From Phaeosaccion multiseriatum (lineage: Eukaryota; Ochrophyta, other classes), in NCBI GenBank assembly GCA_965112735.1, contig OZ218955.1, forward strand, positions 2,480,001-2,544,000: DNA of 64,000 nt. The letters run 5' to 3'. Below the pieces are notes generated by a model, which was not told the DNA's origin, made no database searches, and worked only from the letters and a program-made list of their open reading frames with translations. Of this stretch, positions 35,543-46,668 are shown piece by piece; positions within the stretch are counted from its first letter, which is position 1; every line of letters begins with the position of its first letter. The position numbers and the translations under genes were made by a program.

Positions 35543-36935
35543 ATCTGCCCGTCTGTCCTGACACCAACGGACGTCACCCTTGCCCTGGCCCACCTCTTGC
35601 CATCCTATCCACGCACACACACACACAGAGCTTGACGAGGGCAACAGCACCTTTGAAGCGGCCTGGACGGAGGGCGAGTATGAGCCCGGTGGGAGAGGCT
35701 TCTCCGCCTCTGCGCTCTCTCTCCGAGTGAGGAGCGATGCCGACGCCGTCGATTCAGCAAAGGCCGACAGCCATTTGGAGGTGGTGGTGACAACCGCGAA
35801 CAGCCTCATGACCACGTGTGGCTTCCCGGAGAACTGGACGGAGCTGACCTTCTCCGTCGCGGCCAATAACAGCGATAGGGAGTGGACGGTCACGAGGGCC
35901 ACTCTAAACTACTCCGAGCCGATAGGGGCGGGCTGCAAGGAGCTCAACTATTGCTCGGGACAGGGGGAGTGCGACTACTGCCGACAGAGATGTAACTGTC
36001 TCGACGGCTTCGGATCCAATACAGACGCCGCCTTTCTCGCCGGCGCGCAGGTGGACGGCGGTGGTGGAGGAAGCAGCATCTCGCCCGACTGCTCAGAGCG
36101 AATGTGCCCCATTGGCCGGGTGTGGCAGCCGAGGGTTGGGGGAAGCAACCCTCGAGTGCTGCCCGACGAGTCACGACTGATGGGGGAGTGCAGCAACGTT
36201 GGTACCTGCATACGCAGTCTCGGCTTTTGTCAGTGCCCCGACGGGTACAGTGGGCCTGCTTGCGAGCGGGCGGGTTGTCCGAACGACTGCTCCGGCCACG
36301 GGGCGTGCAAGGACATACGCTTGCTGGCCAGGCTAGACGAGGCGCTGCCATTAAGGAGAGCCAGCAACAGGTGAGTGGGCAGGGTAGGGCAAGAGCAGGG
36401 CTGCGGTGGGCGGTGTTTGTTGCCTCGGGCTGGACCATTCCCGTCGGCGTGTGTATCATGTGATGTGCGTGTGCACGTAGTTCCTTCCCTACCCTCCATT
36501 TCCTCCCTCTCTCCCTAACCTCCGCCCCTCCCCCCCCCTTGTAGCACTGTCTACGCGCTGTCCGACTCTGCAGGAGACGTGTGGGACGGACGCTCCGTGG
36601 GTGCGTGCGTGTGCGACTCCTCCTGGGAAGTGGGGCTGGGCTCCGGCCAAACACAAGAGGCCGAGTACTTTGCACCGGACTGCAGCCTACGGCACTGCCC
36701 CTCTGGAGACGACCCAGACACCACGGACGTGGACGAAACCGACTGTTTCAACGTAACCGCCGCCGGAGCGAGTACGAGTGGCAGCAGCGACCGCAGCGGG
36801 GTGGGAGAGGTGGGGAATCTTTGCCACGTGGAGTGTAGCAATCGCGGGATGTGTGACTCCTCGTCCGGCGAGTGCAGGTGCTTCCCCGGGTACAGCGGGC
36901 AGGCGTGTCAGCTCAGGGACGTGCTCGCCCAATGA
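34069..36935 (+). CDS. secreted protein with two beta-sandwich repeats and C-terminal EGF-like domains
   Basis: Five exons (34069-34515, 34642-34810, 35091-35282, 35629-36370, 36545-36935) join in phase to 646 residues. A signal peptide (SIVAAVVLGLLALLSSGG) leads into two repeats of a beta-rich domain; matching landmarks are IPTETIQAGRHMYLNLYGFT and RPPLDLVAGDEVTFAMPGFT, each followed by a second half with an NYTIYIDRANRL/NYSIE or VTTANSL pattern. The C-terminus has several EGF-like units: CSGQGECDYCRQRCNCLDGF, CSNVGTCIRSLGFCQCPDGY, CPNDCSGHGACKD and CSNRGMCDSSSGECRCFPGY. No transmembrane segment is seen, so it is probably extracellular or vacuolar, in adhesion or wall assembly by analogy. 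Intron 3 holds a CTGC microsatellite (about 35473-35543). Confidence 0.75.
35473..35543 (+). repeat. CTGC tetranucleotide microsatellite
   Basis: About 17 tandem TGCC/CTGC units lie in the intron before exon 4 of the EGF-containing gene. Confidence 0.95.
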
Positions 36936-37618
36936 AAAGGCACAAGAGGCGATGACCGAGACGTCCCATCCACTGCCATCCCATCCCATCCCATCCCATC
37001 ACGCCCCATTTCCCGAGCTATTGAGCGAGAGTGGGGGAGTGAAGGTGGAAGGAAAGATAGAAAGCAAGCTCGGTGGCGGCGGCGCAGTGACGAGAGAGAG
37101 GGAAGCTCACGAATGGGACATTGGCTGGCTGATGGGGCCTTCCTTCCTTTGGGGCTACCCACTTCGACGGTAACCCTTTGAGCCATTGGTGCTTCAGCCC
37201 TGTGAACTTGCCCAACAGGACGCATCACCTACCGCCTGGGGCCAGCAGCGGCCCACTCGAAACTAAGCTTTGCATCGCAGTGGGTGAACCCCAGCTGGCA
37301 GGAGGCAGGAGTGATGAGTGAGCTCGTCCTGCTTGCCTGCCTGCGCGGCCGTGATCGAGAGGAGGATGAACTCACCTAACAGCGTGAGTGGTGCCACTTT
37401 GCTTTACGACCGCATCCCGTGTACAAGAGGAGAGCGAAGGGTTCATTCTTTCACCCCCTGGACTGCACTTGAGCCGTCGATTCCCCCCTCCTTCCCTCCG
37501 CTCTTCGACGAGGCTTAGAGGAGAGTAGAGAAGATCTCGTGACTGAGCGTGGCTAAGGGTTGACGGCACTGGATGCCTGCTCGAGGCTTCTCCCGAGAGA
37601 GAGAGAGAGAGAGAGAGT

Positions 37619-37649
<31 letters not shown>

Positions 37650-38435
37650 AGGTGGAGGTATTGGTCGTCTCGCTCTCGGACGAGAGAGAGAGATGTAGGG
37701 GTTGACGCTGTTGAGGTTACTCGGTCTCCGTCGCTGGATGTAGATGATGCGAAGGAGAGGTAGGCAGGTATAGATTGTGTGTGTATGCGTCAGTCGGCAG
37801 TCGTGTGAGACTAGCAAAGACTGGGGCAATACGATGCGGTAACGGTCAGTTGACAGCGTGCAGCAATGGGGAGTTTGAGGCTCGTAAGACGCCAGTGGAC
37901 GAGGCGAATGACAAACAGAGGGCAAGCAATGGAACCGAAGAGGAGGGGAGGGCGACACTGGATAGTGCAACCTTACCTCGAGTCCATAGTTGATGATTAC
38001 TTGCGGCAGAAAGGGATGTTGAATGTCCTATTTTGGTCTGTTTGTCTGGTTGTGAGCAATAGTTGTGCTCCTAGTCCCCGAGGGGGGAAGATAAGCGTGG
38101 CATGATTGACTGCACGTTGCAGGCCATGTCATCACAGTGTGGTAGCAGAAGGCGCACAGAACATGAGTCTAATGTACGATACTCTTTCAGTCGGAAGCAT
38201 GTAGTTCACAGTTGGCTTGGTACTTCCAACAATACTCTTTCAGTCGGAAGCATGTAGTTCACAGTTGGCTTGGTACTTCCAACAGACGCTCGTTCAGTGG
38301 AAAGAAGAATAGAAGGAGGGGTATTAAATTAAAGTAACTAAATGTACCTGACCCGCTGTTGCAAACAAGCTGCATGGTTGGTGTAAGGTACGGTCAACAC
38401 AACAAACTGAAGTCTAAACTTAAGGCGTACTCTAG
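36936..38435. other. 1.5-kb spacer with simple repeats and a tandem duplication
   Basis: No supported gene. It holds CCATC pentamers (about 36967-37000), a GA tract (37597-37650) and a perfect 53-base tandem duplication (38179-38284). Short open frames here are broken and low complexity. The region is less GC-rich than its neighbours near 38000-38430. Confidence 0.55.
38179..38284. repeat. perfect 2 x 53-base tandem duplication
   Basis: The unit beginning ATACTCTTTCAGTCGGAAGC at 38179 is repeated without a change from 38232 to 38284. The identity suggests a recent duplication. Confidence 0.95.
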
Positions 38436-40696
38436 TTAAGGGCAGGCGATGCTGGCATACGCTCCGAATCCGCAGAACCTACACGTCTTCTCTCCGTTCA
38501 CGTTGCAGCCAAGCATGCCTGAGCCTGTGCACGACTCATCGGTGAAGCAAGACTCTCCGTAACCGTCACACACGCAAGAGTCCGCGGGAGCGTCGCCGGC
38601 GGAGAAGCAAAGGTCGTAGGTGAGGCCCGAGCACGCGCAGAAGTGGAACTCCGCGGCCGGGGTGTCGGGGAAGGACAAGAGGTACTCTTGGGCGCCCTCA
38701 CAGCTGCAGGTGCGAAGAACAGGGAGAACAGCGGGGAGGAGAGAAAAAGAGACTTGAGGAACCCACACAACCTAAATATCGGAGGGAAAACACAAAGGAA
38801 CCACACCCCGACAGGATACATGAGAAAGAAAATCGTGCAACACCAACCTGAGGAAGCAGCCTTGGCATGCCTGGCCAGCGCCGAACATGTTGCAGTGGGA
38901 GGGCATGATATCGCCGCTGATGCAGTCCACAGACACCTCCACGCACTTGTCGAACATCTTGAGCGACTCCGCGTTGGCGGTGCTCACCTCGCACTCCGAG
39001 GGAATGCTACACTCGCACGTGTCGGGTCCGATCAATGTCGCCATGACGGTAGGCGCAGCGGTGGAGGGCGGTTCCGTGGAAGAAGAGGAGGTGGGCGCAG
39101 AAGTAGGCCCAATGGCGGGTGCAGCGGTGGTCGGGGGCTCTGTGGGAGGGGAGGTAGTGGTGACCACGGGCGCAGCAGTGGGAGCAGGAGTGGTCGCCGG
39201 GACTGGCGCCGTGGTGGAGGGCGCAGTCGGTGGTTCCGTTGGAAGTGATCGCGAAGTAGTGGGTGCAGGGGTGGGTGGTATATCGCAGCCGTCCGGGACG
39301 CCATTGCCATCAATATCGATGGCGTCGTCGAATCCCTCACACGCATCGCAATCGTCAGGGACTCCATCGCCGTCGGCGTCCAGGCGATCGTCGAAGCCTT
39401 GGTAGAGAGATGGAGGGAGGGAAGGCAGAGAGTAAGAAGACGGACGGTGCACATAGCACATAAGCAAGGTTCGGCTCCCCCCCCCTCCCCTCCCCTAGCT
39501 AAGAGCTAAGCTCTCTCCTACCTGGGCAGGCGTCGGCATCGTCGCAGACCTCGTCGCCGTCGGAATCACAGCTTACGATGATTTCCTGCAGCTTGATTGC
39601 GATGAAGGCCTCGGTAAAGGCCACGGCATCCGCCCCTGTCGCGCAGCAAGGGGGGAGAAGGAGGAGAGAGTGAGTTGAATGGCCAGCGAGTGTAGCGGCA
39701 AGAGTTCAATTCCAGCTGAATGCATACTGACCTCCGCCTCTTAGGAGACTTAGGTCCCACACCCCTCCTCCCGTGGCAAAGGCCAGAGGGGCATAGTCTG
39801 TGGCGATGGAGCGTGAAGAAGAGACGGGAGACTCCTCCACGGGTACAGTGCTGAAGCTTCCACTGCCATCCGAAACGTAGCCTGTGTACGTGGCCCCCGT
39901 CTGCGTGACGCCCAAGAGAGAACCACTTAAGGGAGACCGGATGACGCTGTTCATGATCCACCCGTCCGCGGTCAGAAGTGCGATGGTTGAGTCTGTGGTC
40001 GCAAAAGGAGTAGCACGGGAGGAGGTGTCAGAGCAGCGCACACACACGCACACACACACACACACACGCACACACACACGCACCTAGAGTGTCTTCCGTG
40101 CCTTCGTCTCGATCTTCGTCCGTAACCAAGATCCCAACGCGAATGGTGGACGTGCAGCTATAGACGTAGGCAGGAGGCAGGCAGGAGGCAGGCAGGCAAG
40201 GAAGCAGCAAGGGGGGGCAAGGTGGTATGAGCAGTGAGAAGGGAGCAAAGCTCTGTCAGCTCCATTTTTAATTAAAAAAGTAACGCACATGCCCCTCCAG
40301 TACTCACCTCGAGTCCACTGTGAGGGCATCAACCTCGGCGTCGGCAAAGACAATACCGTTATAACCGTCCTCGAAGCCCCCTCGAGAGGTCGTGTAGGGA
40401 TTGGAGTACGCTGCTGCGTCCCACTCTCCACACCCGTAGCTCGCTCCCTCGGTGGTGTAGCCGGTGCTACATAAATAATTTGGACCAAAGTTGGCTGCGT
40501 CGATGTCACTGAAGAGCTTGGGCAGGACGTCGGTGGAGATCCACTCTTGCTCTCCGCTCATGCTTCCGCTCTCATCCATGATGACGCCCACAACCACGCA
40601 GGTACCCGCCGATGCCGAGTGGAGAGTGGCGGCCAGGCCCGTAAGGACGCACAGGAGTCTTGAGGCATTGGGAGTCGTCTTTCGGGGTGGCATCAT
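38436..40696 (-). CDS. secreted VWA-like / calcium-repeat protein with C-terminal Cys module
   Basis: Six exons (40696-40308, 40157-40084, 39992-39732, 39635-39522, 39397-38848, 38703-38436) join in phase to 551 residues. After a signal peptide (LLCVLTGLAATLHSASAG) comes a von Willebrand A-like start, VVVGVIMDESGSMSGEQEWI, with a MIDAS-type DxSxS. Two thrombospondin-type-3-like calcium loops follow (DSDGDEVCDDADACP, DADGDGVPDDCDACE, DIDGNGVPDGCD), then a Pro/Thr linker (TEPPTAPSTTAP), then two Cys-rich blocks. The last block, ESCFTDESCTGSGMLGC...KTCRFCGFG...ACP, is the same module found in the genes at 16523-19662 and 44344-46168. No membrane anchor is seen. A metal-dependent extracellular adhesion role is inferred, not shown. 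Confidence 0.75.
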
Positions 40697-40953
40697 TGCT
40701 GCTTTTTGATTGCAGTTTTTTCGCTTCGGTCAGTCTAGAACCTTTAGAGGCTGCGCAAGATGCAAGCAAACCCGGATGAACGAGCGATTTGTGAGGAGGA
40801 CCCATGACCGCTCTCTCTCACTCTTTGCACGGATGCATATCTTTGCGTGATTTACGTGATTTTGAGTTTTAGTTTGACAGGTTTTGCATCCGATTAAGTC
40901 AAGGATTTTTTTTTTCCCCTCCTCCCCCTTCATTACTTAAAGGAGAACTGAAG

Positions 40954-42791
40954 ATGGCTGGCCCACATGGAGGGCAAATGCTCCTTGCAGCACTCTTGGT
41001 TCTCCTTGTGTTACTTCCCGATGCTGCTTTCGGCTTCGCTCCAGCTTTTGGAGGAGCTCGACGCGTCTCGCCTCGCCTCTCGGCGAGTGTGGACTCAGCA
41101 GGGGGGGGAGAAGGCGCAGACACATCCCCTTCGTCGGGGATCACCCGCCGATCTGTACTAGCGACAGGTGCCATTCTCGTGGCGGCGGCTGCAGGAGGTC
41201 TACCGGCCGCAGAGGCAGCAGGTACGAAGAACCAAAGGAAACCAAAGCAGAGGCGGCACTGCTCTTGCTGCTGTCTGATGGATCCCCACATTTACTGCTG
41301 CTCCCCTCCCCTCCCTCATTGTTGTCACAGGGAAGCCCATCGTGGTGCTCGGGGCCAATGGACAGACGGGTGCGTCGGAAAATGCCTAAGCTCTTTGTCC
41401 AACCATAGGTGTTGAGCTTTGCTCCCTTGCCCCTCCTCTGCCTCAGGCGTGCTATGTGTGCTGGGCTGCTTGGCCCGCGGCAAGGCTGTCCGAGCCGTCA
41501 CGCGCTCTGGAGAGTTCAAGGGGAAGCTGCCGGCAAACACAGACACTTCCCTGCTCCAAGTTGTCCAAGGTGAGACTCTTACTCTGCCCTGCCTCTCTCG
41601 CGCACTCTCTCTCTGTCTCTCTCTCTGCCCTCCTCTCTCCCTGTCTCTCTCTCGCGGACACTCTACGCTACTCTCCCTCTCTCGCGCTCTCCCCCCCCCC
41701 CCTCTCTCTGTGTGTGTGTGTGTGTGCAGATACGTCCCTCCCTCTCCTGTACCTGACGTGAGTACCCCTTTGTGCCGTTCTCTTCGTCTATGCGCACCCG
41801 TTATGTGGCCCTGCCTCAGGCGATGTCAGTAAGCCCGACACTCTCCGTACCTCGCTGGCGGATAGTGAGGGCGTAATCTTCGCGAGTTCGGCCAATTTCA
41901 TTAAGGTCAGCTTGCTCACAGAGCAGAGAGGGAGAGAGAGAGAGACGAGAGAAGAGAGAGAGAGAGACAGAGACGGAGAGAGAGCGAAAGAGGAGGTGTG
42001 GGTAGTAGACGCTCTTCTTGCTCGCGCAGCCGTCCTTCGTTCGGTCAAGTCGGGTGCTGTCCTGTACTTACCACCCCTGAACATGCGAGTGCACATACTG
42101 TCTTGCTCTCTCCCCCCAGGGCACGTCCAAGACACAGGATGTTGACAATCAAGGGGTGATCAACACTGCCGAAGTGTGCATTGGGCTGAACATCCCTCGC
42201 CTCGTGGTCATCTCGGCAGGGACAGTGACCCGGCCAAAGAGCTTCGGATACAAAGGTAGCTGGAGAGTGGGGAGAGAGAGGGAGAGAGAGAGGAGATGCG
42301 AAACACTGATGGTTGTCATGGCGGCCGCCCCGTGCACGAAGCTCATACTCATACTGGCCCTCACGAAGCTCATACTCATACTGCTGCCGGCCCTCCCCCA
42401 TCCCCAGCGACAAACATTATTGGCGACATCATGCATCAGAAGATCCTGGGCGAAGACGCCATGAGAGCACGTAAGAATCAATCTCTCTCTCTCTCTCTCC
42501 GCCTCTTGTCGTATTCGGTTTACTTTGATCTCAGTCTCGCGTCCGTCCGTCTCCCCTCCCTCCCTCCCTCCCTCCCTCCCTCCCCCCCTCCCTCCCTCCA
42601 TCATTATCTTCAGTATACGCTAAAGCCCCCTCCTCCATCGGGTACACTGTGGTGCGCCCCGGTGGGCTGGATGGCAAGGAAGTCAAGGGAGTGGCAGCCC
42701 TTGAGCTCAACCAGGGGGACACAATCGGAGGGATTGTCTCACGCCCAGACCTCGCCGAGGTATGTACACACGCATGCACACACGCACACGC

Positions 42792-42856
<65 letters not shown>

Positions 42857-43650
42857 CACCTGCGAGTGGTGCACCTGGAGACCCGCCCTGCCCCTTGATG
42901 CCCCCGGCGGGAAGCAAAGTGGGCTGCAAGAAGGAGTGGGATGGAGAGCGGGTTGTGCCCAAGTGTCTCGGGCCTTTGCAAGGGTGTGTTGTCGTTGGTG
43001 TTGGTGCCCGTCCTTCTTCTTGGCCTTCCTCCACTTACCCTCCCCCCCCCCTCACCCCGCCCCCCGCATGGCCTTTGCGTGCGCCTTGCCCGTCTCCTCT
43101 CTCTCTCTCTCTCTCTGTCACACACACACTCAGGTGTGTATAGAGTGTTTGAGCCGCCCCTCAGCCAAGGACACGACCTTCGAGCTGTATCAGACCCCCG
43201 GCAAGCCTGTGGAGAAGGTGAGGGCAATGCAGTCAGTCAGGGCCATGCAAGGCCTTTGCTTTATAGGGCCTCTCTTCCGAGTGCGCTCACGTCAAAACCG
43301 TTGGTGTGTCTCTCATCCTTTATCCTCTCTCTCCTCGCCGTCCCTCTTTTCTTTCTTTTCTCTCCCTATCTCTCTTCCTCTCCTCTCTCCTCTCTCCTCT
43401 TATCCCCTTCTCTCCCTCCATTCTTCCTTCTCTCTGTCTCTCTCTCTCTGTCTCTCTCTCTGTCTCTCTCTCTCTCTCTGTCTCTCTCTCTCTGCCGCTG
43501 GAATGTGTTTGAACCACGTGTGTGCGTGCATGTACCTTGCTCTCTGCCCAGCGCTTCCCGGCAGTGAGTGGCAACGAGCGCAAGGGCAAGGATTGGGACG
43601 AACTGTTCAACGGCCTCATCCCCGACTCCAAGCTGGAGAGAGTGGCATAA
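40954..43650 (+). CDS. plastid NAD(P)-binding (atypical SDR) protein with bipartite plus Tat-type targeting
   Basis: Nine exons (40954-41221, 41331-41369, 41447-41569, 41820-41905, 42120-42255, 42408-42470, 42614-42759, 43134-43217, 43552-43650) join in phase to 347 residues. Targeting is layered: a signal peptide (LLAALLVLLVLLPDAAFG), an FAPAF motif at the cleavage site with a Ser/Arg-rich transit peptide, then a twin-arginine signal (TRRSVLATGAILVAAAAGG) ending PAAEAAG. The mature part starts at once with a Rossmann fold, KPIVVLGANGQTGVLCVLGC, then ARGKAVRAVTRS, an EGVIFASS strand, IPRLVVISAGTVTRP, and YTVVRPGGL. This is the NAD(P)H-binding atypical short-chain dehydrogenase pattern. The substrate is unknown. 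It is divergent from the VWA-like gene with 257 bases between starts. Confidence 0.8.
42773..42860 (+). repeat. CA microsatellite in intron 7 of the plastid SDR gene
   Basis: CA/CG dinucleotides start a few bases after the 5' splice site at 42760 and run about 90 bases. Confidence 0.9.
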
Positions 43651-44343
43651 GGTGATTCACTGACTTACACGAGGGCCTAACACTAGGTACTTGTGTCTAG
43701 GTTCGAAGGGTAGGAGACGGTAATGGCATAGAATGGCCTACGATCTTGTAGGAACGGAACGGGAGGGGGAGAGAGTGTGAAGAGAGAGGGAGGAGAGAGT
43801 GCGGAGAGTTGTCTTGGGACTGAGTCACGGAAGGCATTGCTCAAGGTCGACACGCAGCAGAGCGCCATCCATCCCGTGCGTGCATTGGGGCGTGGTCTTT
43901 GCAGCAGATCTGCGATGCTCATAATTACTTCGTACTTCGTAGTAGTATATACAAAATTAAAGGGATTGTCATGGATAATTTACAATTTTAAATTATTTTT
44001 TTTAAAAAAAATTAAAGAAAAAGGAACGTAATACTATTGTGTACTTATCGACATGTGTTTGCCTTGCTGCCGATGGCCCTTGCTCGACTCTTGCTTCCCT
44101 TAGGACCAAACACCTCACGTCCCTTCCTTTTTCACACACACACACACACTTACAAACTGAAGTCCTCCGTCTATCTCAGATAAGCTCGAGAAAGCAAATA
44201 CACCCTGGCAGGACAGATAAAGCCTTGTCGCAGTCCAGTAAGAACAGCCGCAGCCCCCCCCCCAAAGAACGAGGGAGGGAGGGAGCGCTCAAGGCTCGAG
44301 CTCGCAGCAGACCGGACCGGACCGGGCCCACTCACCCACTCAC
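43651..44343. other. convergent spacer with a sharp AT-rich patch
   Basis: Lies between the stops of the plastid SDR (+) and the PT-repeat gene (-). About 43925-44030 is strikingly AT-rich, with A and T homopolymers, against GC-rich surroundings. This may be a 3'-processing region or a transcription terminator zone. No gene is seen. Confidence 0.5.
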
Positions 44344-46168
44344 TCAAGGGCAAGCGGCGAACTCGCCGAAAGAGCAGAAGCGGCATTCCGCCGTAGTCAC
44401 CTCCTTCTTCACGAGGGCCCCGCAGCCCAGGCCTTCGTCCTCGACTTGTCCGGCGGGTGGCGTCTCCCCCCCGGGGCACGTGGGATCGAAGAAGCAGGGC
44501 TGGTTTGCGTTGATGCGGAGGCAGGCCGTGGCACACACATCTTCAGCATCTTCAACCACAGGGGGGGGAGTGGGAGCGAGAGTCGGGGGAGGAGTGGGAG
44601 CGAGAGTAGGGGGAGCAGTGGGAGCGAGAGTAGGGGGGGGAGTGGGAGCGAGAGTAGGGGGGGGAGTGGGAGCGAGAGTCGGGGGAGGAGTGGGAGCGCG
44701 AGTAGGGGGAGCAGTGGGAGCGAGAGTCGGGGGGGGAGTGGGAGCGAGAGTAGGGGGAGCAGTGGGAGCGCGAGTAGGGGGGGGAGTGGGAGCGAGAGTA
44801 GGGGGAGGAGTGGGAGCGAGAGTAGGGGGGGGAGTGGGAGCGAGAGTAGGGGGGGGAGTGGGAGCGCGAGTCGGGGGAGGAGTGGGAGCGAGAGTAGGGG
44901 GAGCAGTGGGAGCGAGAGTAGGGGGGGGAGTGGGAGCGCGAGTAGGGGGAGGAGTGGGAGCGAGAGTAGGGGGAGGAGTGGGAGCAAGAGTCGGGGGGGG
45001 AGTGGGAGCGAGAGTAGGGGGGGGAGTGGGAGCGAGAGTAGGGGGGGGAGTGGGAGCGAGAGTCGGGGGAGCAGTGGGAGCGAGAGTAGGGGGAGGAGTG
45101 GGAGCGAGAGTAGGGGGGGGAGTGGGAGCGAGAGTCGGGGGGGGAGTGGGAACAGGGGTGGGCGCGAGGGTGAGCTCCTCACAGATTTCCGGGCAGGCGA
45201 GGTCGTAGCCCAGGGCAGTGCCTGCGTCTCCGCAGAGGCGGCAGCCTTGTTCGTTGGGGGTGCCGTAGGCCTGGCATCCCGCAGGATCGTTGGAGCCGGA
45301 GCACGTCTCCATGTCAGTGACGCAGTCGAGAGCTCCTCCACTGCCATCAGCCCGGAAGCACAGCTCCGTGCAGGGGTCCACGACGCAGACGGGGGGGAGA
45401 GTGGGAGCGAGAGTAGGGGGGGGAGTGGGAGCGAGAGTCGGGGGGGGAGTGGGAGCGAGAGTCGGGGGGGGAGTGGGAGCGAGAGTAGGGGGGGGAGTGG
45501 GAGCGAGAGTAGGGGGGGGAGTGGGAGCGAGAGTAGGGGGGGGAGTGGGAGCGAGAGTCGGGGGAGGAGTGGGAGCGCGAGTAGGGGGGGGAGTGGGAGC
45601 GCGAGTAGGGGTGGGAGTCGGGGGCACCGTGGCGTCGGGCTCGGGGGGGCAACTGGCGTCACCAGGCAGTTCGTCGCATCTACGGCATGTGTCAATGCCG
45701 AACATATTGCAACCCTGTTTGATGCCGACGGTCAAAGCGCGAAGACTTCTCGTACGGCGGCTCGAGCAGGCTGGGTCGATGAAGCAAGAGATCTTTTGAA
45801 TCTCGCACTTGTCCAGGCAGTCGTCTGCTTGGTCCGGTACGAAGGGGGAGGGAAGGAGGGAGAAGCAGGCGCGTGAGGAGGTTACAAGAGATCGAACCTA
45901 GACGTGCTACCGACTCATTCTCGGCAGCATGCTACTGGTTAGCCCCTAGTCGGCAGGTAGTAGATGGCAGCAAGTCAGGGGTCGAAAGAGAGAGAGAGAG
46001 AGAGAGATGTGGCGGGCAGGGCGGCTGATGACGAAGGACAATGACGAAGCACCTTACTTTCTTACCGTCAACAGGTGCAGAAGCAGATGCTGAGACGAGC
46101 GCCAAGAGGCCGGTGAGCAGGGCCAGCAGGAACACCTTGGCATTGGGCTTCTTGTTGCGAGGAGCCAT
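44344..46168 (-). CDS. secreted PT-repeat protein with three Cys modules
   Basis: Two exons (46168-46066, 45824-44344) encode 527 residues. A signal peptide ([20 protein letters not shown]) leads to Cys module 1 ([20 protein letters not shown] ... [14 protein letters not shown]). About ten TPPPTLAP octapeptides follow, then module 2 ([11 protein letters not shown] ... GCRLCGDAG ... ACPEICEE), nearly thirty more octapeptides, and module 3 ([21 protein letters not shown] ... [14 protein letters not shown]) at the stop. Pro/Thr repeats of this type are usually heavily O-glycosylated rods in algal walls and surfaces; that is inference here. There is no membrane helix. It shares its terminal C-R-x-C...CP pattern with the genes at 16523 and 38436. 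Confidence 0.75.
44560..45160 (-). repeat. 24-base coding minisatellite (TPPPTLAP), large block
   Basis: Units of 24 bases of the form GTGGGAGCGAGAGTAGGGGG plus four bases repeat head to tail about 25 times. Variation is confined to a few positions (A/C in GAGAGT(A/C)GGGG, GCGAGAG/GCGCGAG, GGA/GCA). A second block of about ten units is at 45394-45620. Confidence 0.95.
45394..45620 (-). repeat. 24-base coding minisatellite, second block
   Basis: Same 24-base unit as the block at 44560-45160. It encodes the linker between Cys modules 1 and 2. Confidence 0.95.
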
Positions 46169-46626
46169 GGCTGCTTGGTCAAGAGAGTCTTGGCACCCTC
46201 AAAGTCTGAGTAATAAGAGCAAAGTTGTTTGTGAGCCGACATGTCTGTGTCACTCGTCCTCCTCAACTTTGCCCCCTTGTTTGGGCGGCGGACTACTCCT
46301 TGACCGTTCTAATAATTCCACCTATTGAACGCTTTGAACTCTCACGCCATGGGAAAGGGAGCTGTGCCAGGAGGCGGGAAGGGGAAAGGTCTACTGGCAA
46401 GCACGTGCTGGCAGGGAAAAAAAAGTAAAAGTGCTCAAAAGTGTGAGAGATGAGTGAGAAGGGGGCCTTTTTTTTTGGCGGGAAAAGCGTAGGGTCAATT
46501 GTGGAGGGTCAATGGAGGGTCCACATGGTCCGCCGTCCACCGAGAGATCGAATACGAGAATACACGTTAGAAAACGGTTGTATCAAAGGGGAGGCAAAGG
46601 AAGGAACATTGCGTTGTTATTATTTA

Positions 46627-46668
<42 letters not shown>

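Noticed and set aside
44560-45160. Regular 24-base repeats considered as a CRISPR array
   Set aside because: Units are contiguous with no unique spacers and are translated. The genome is eukaryotic.
44446-45876. Long open frames on the plus strand opposite the PT-repeat gene (Gly/Ser/Arg and Gly/Val/Ala repeats)
   Set aside because: The 24-base unit is a multiple of three and lacks stops in several frames, so all frames stay open. Only the minus-strand frame has a signal peptide, Cys modules and a splice-consistent start.
45890-45960. tRNA-like look of a stretch in intron 1 of the PT-repeat gene
   Set aside because: No matching acceptor stem or T-arm GGTTCGA box could be paired. I found no supportable tRNA or rRNA in the window.
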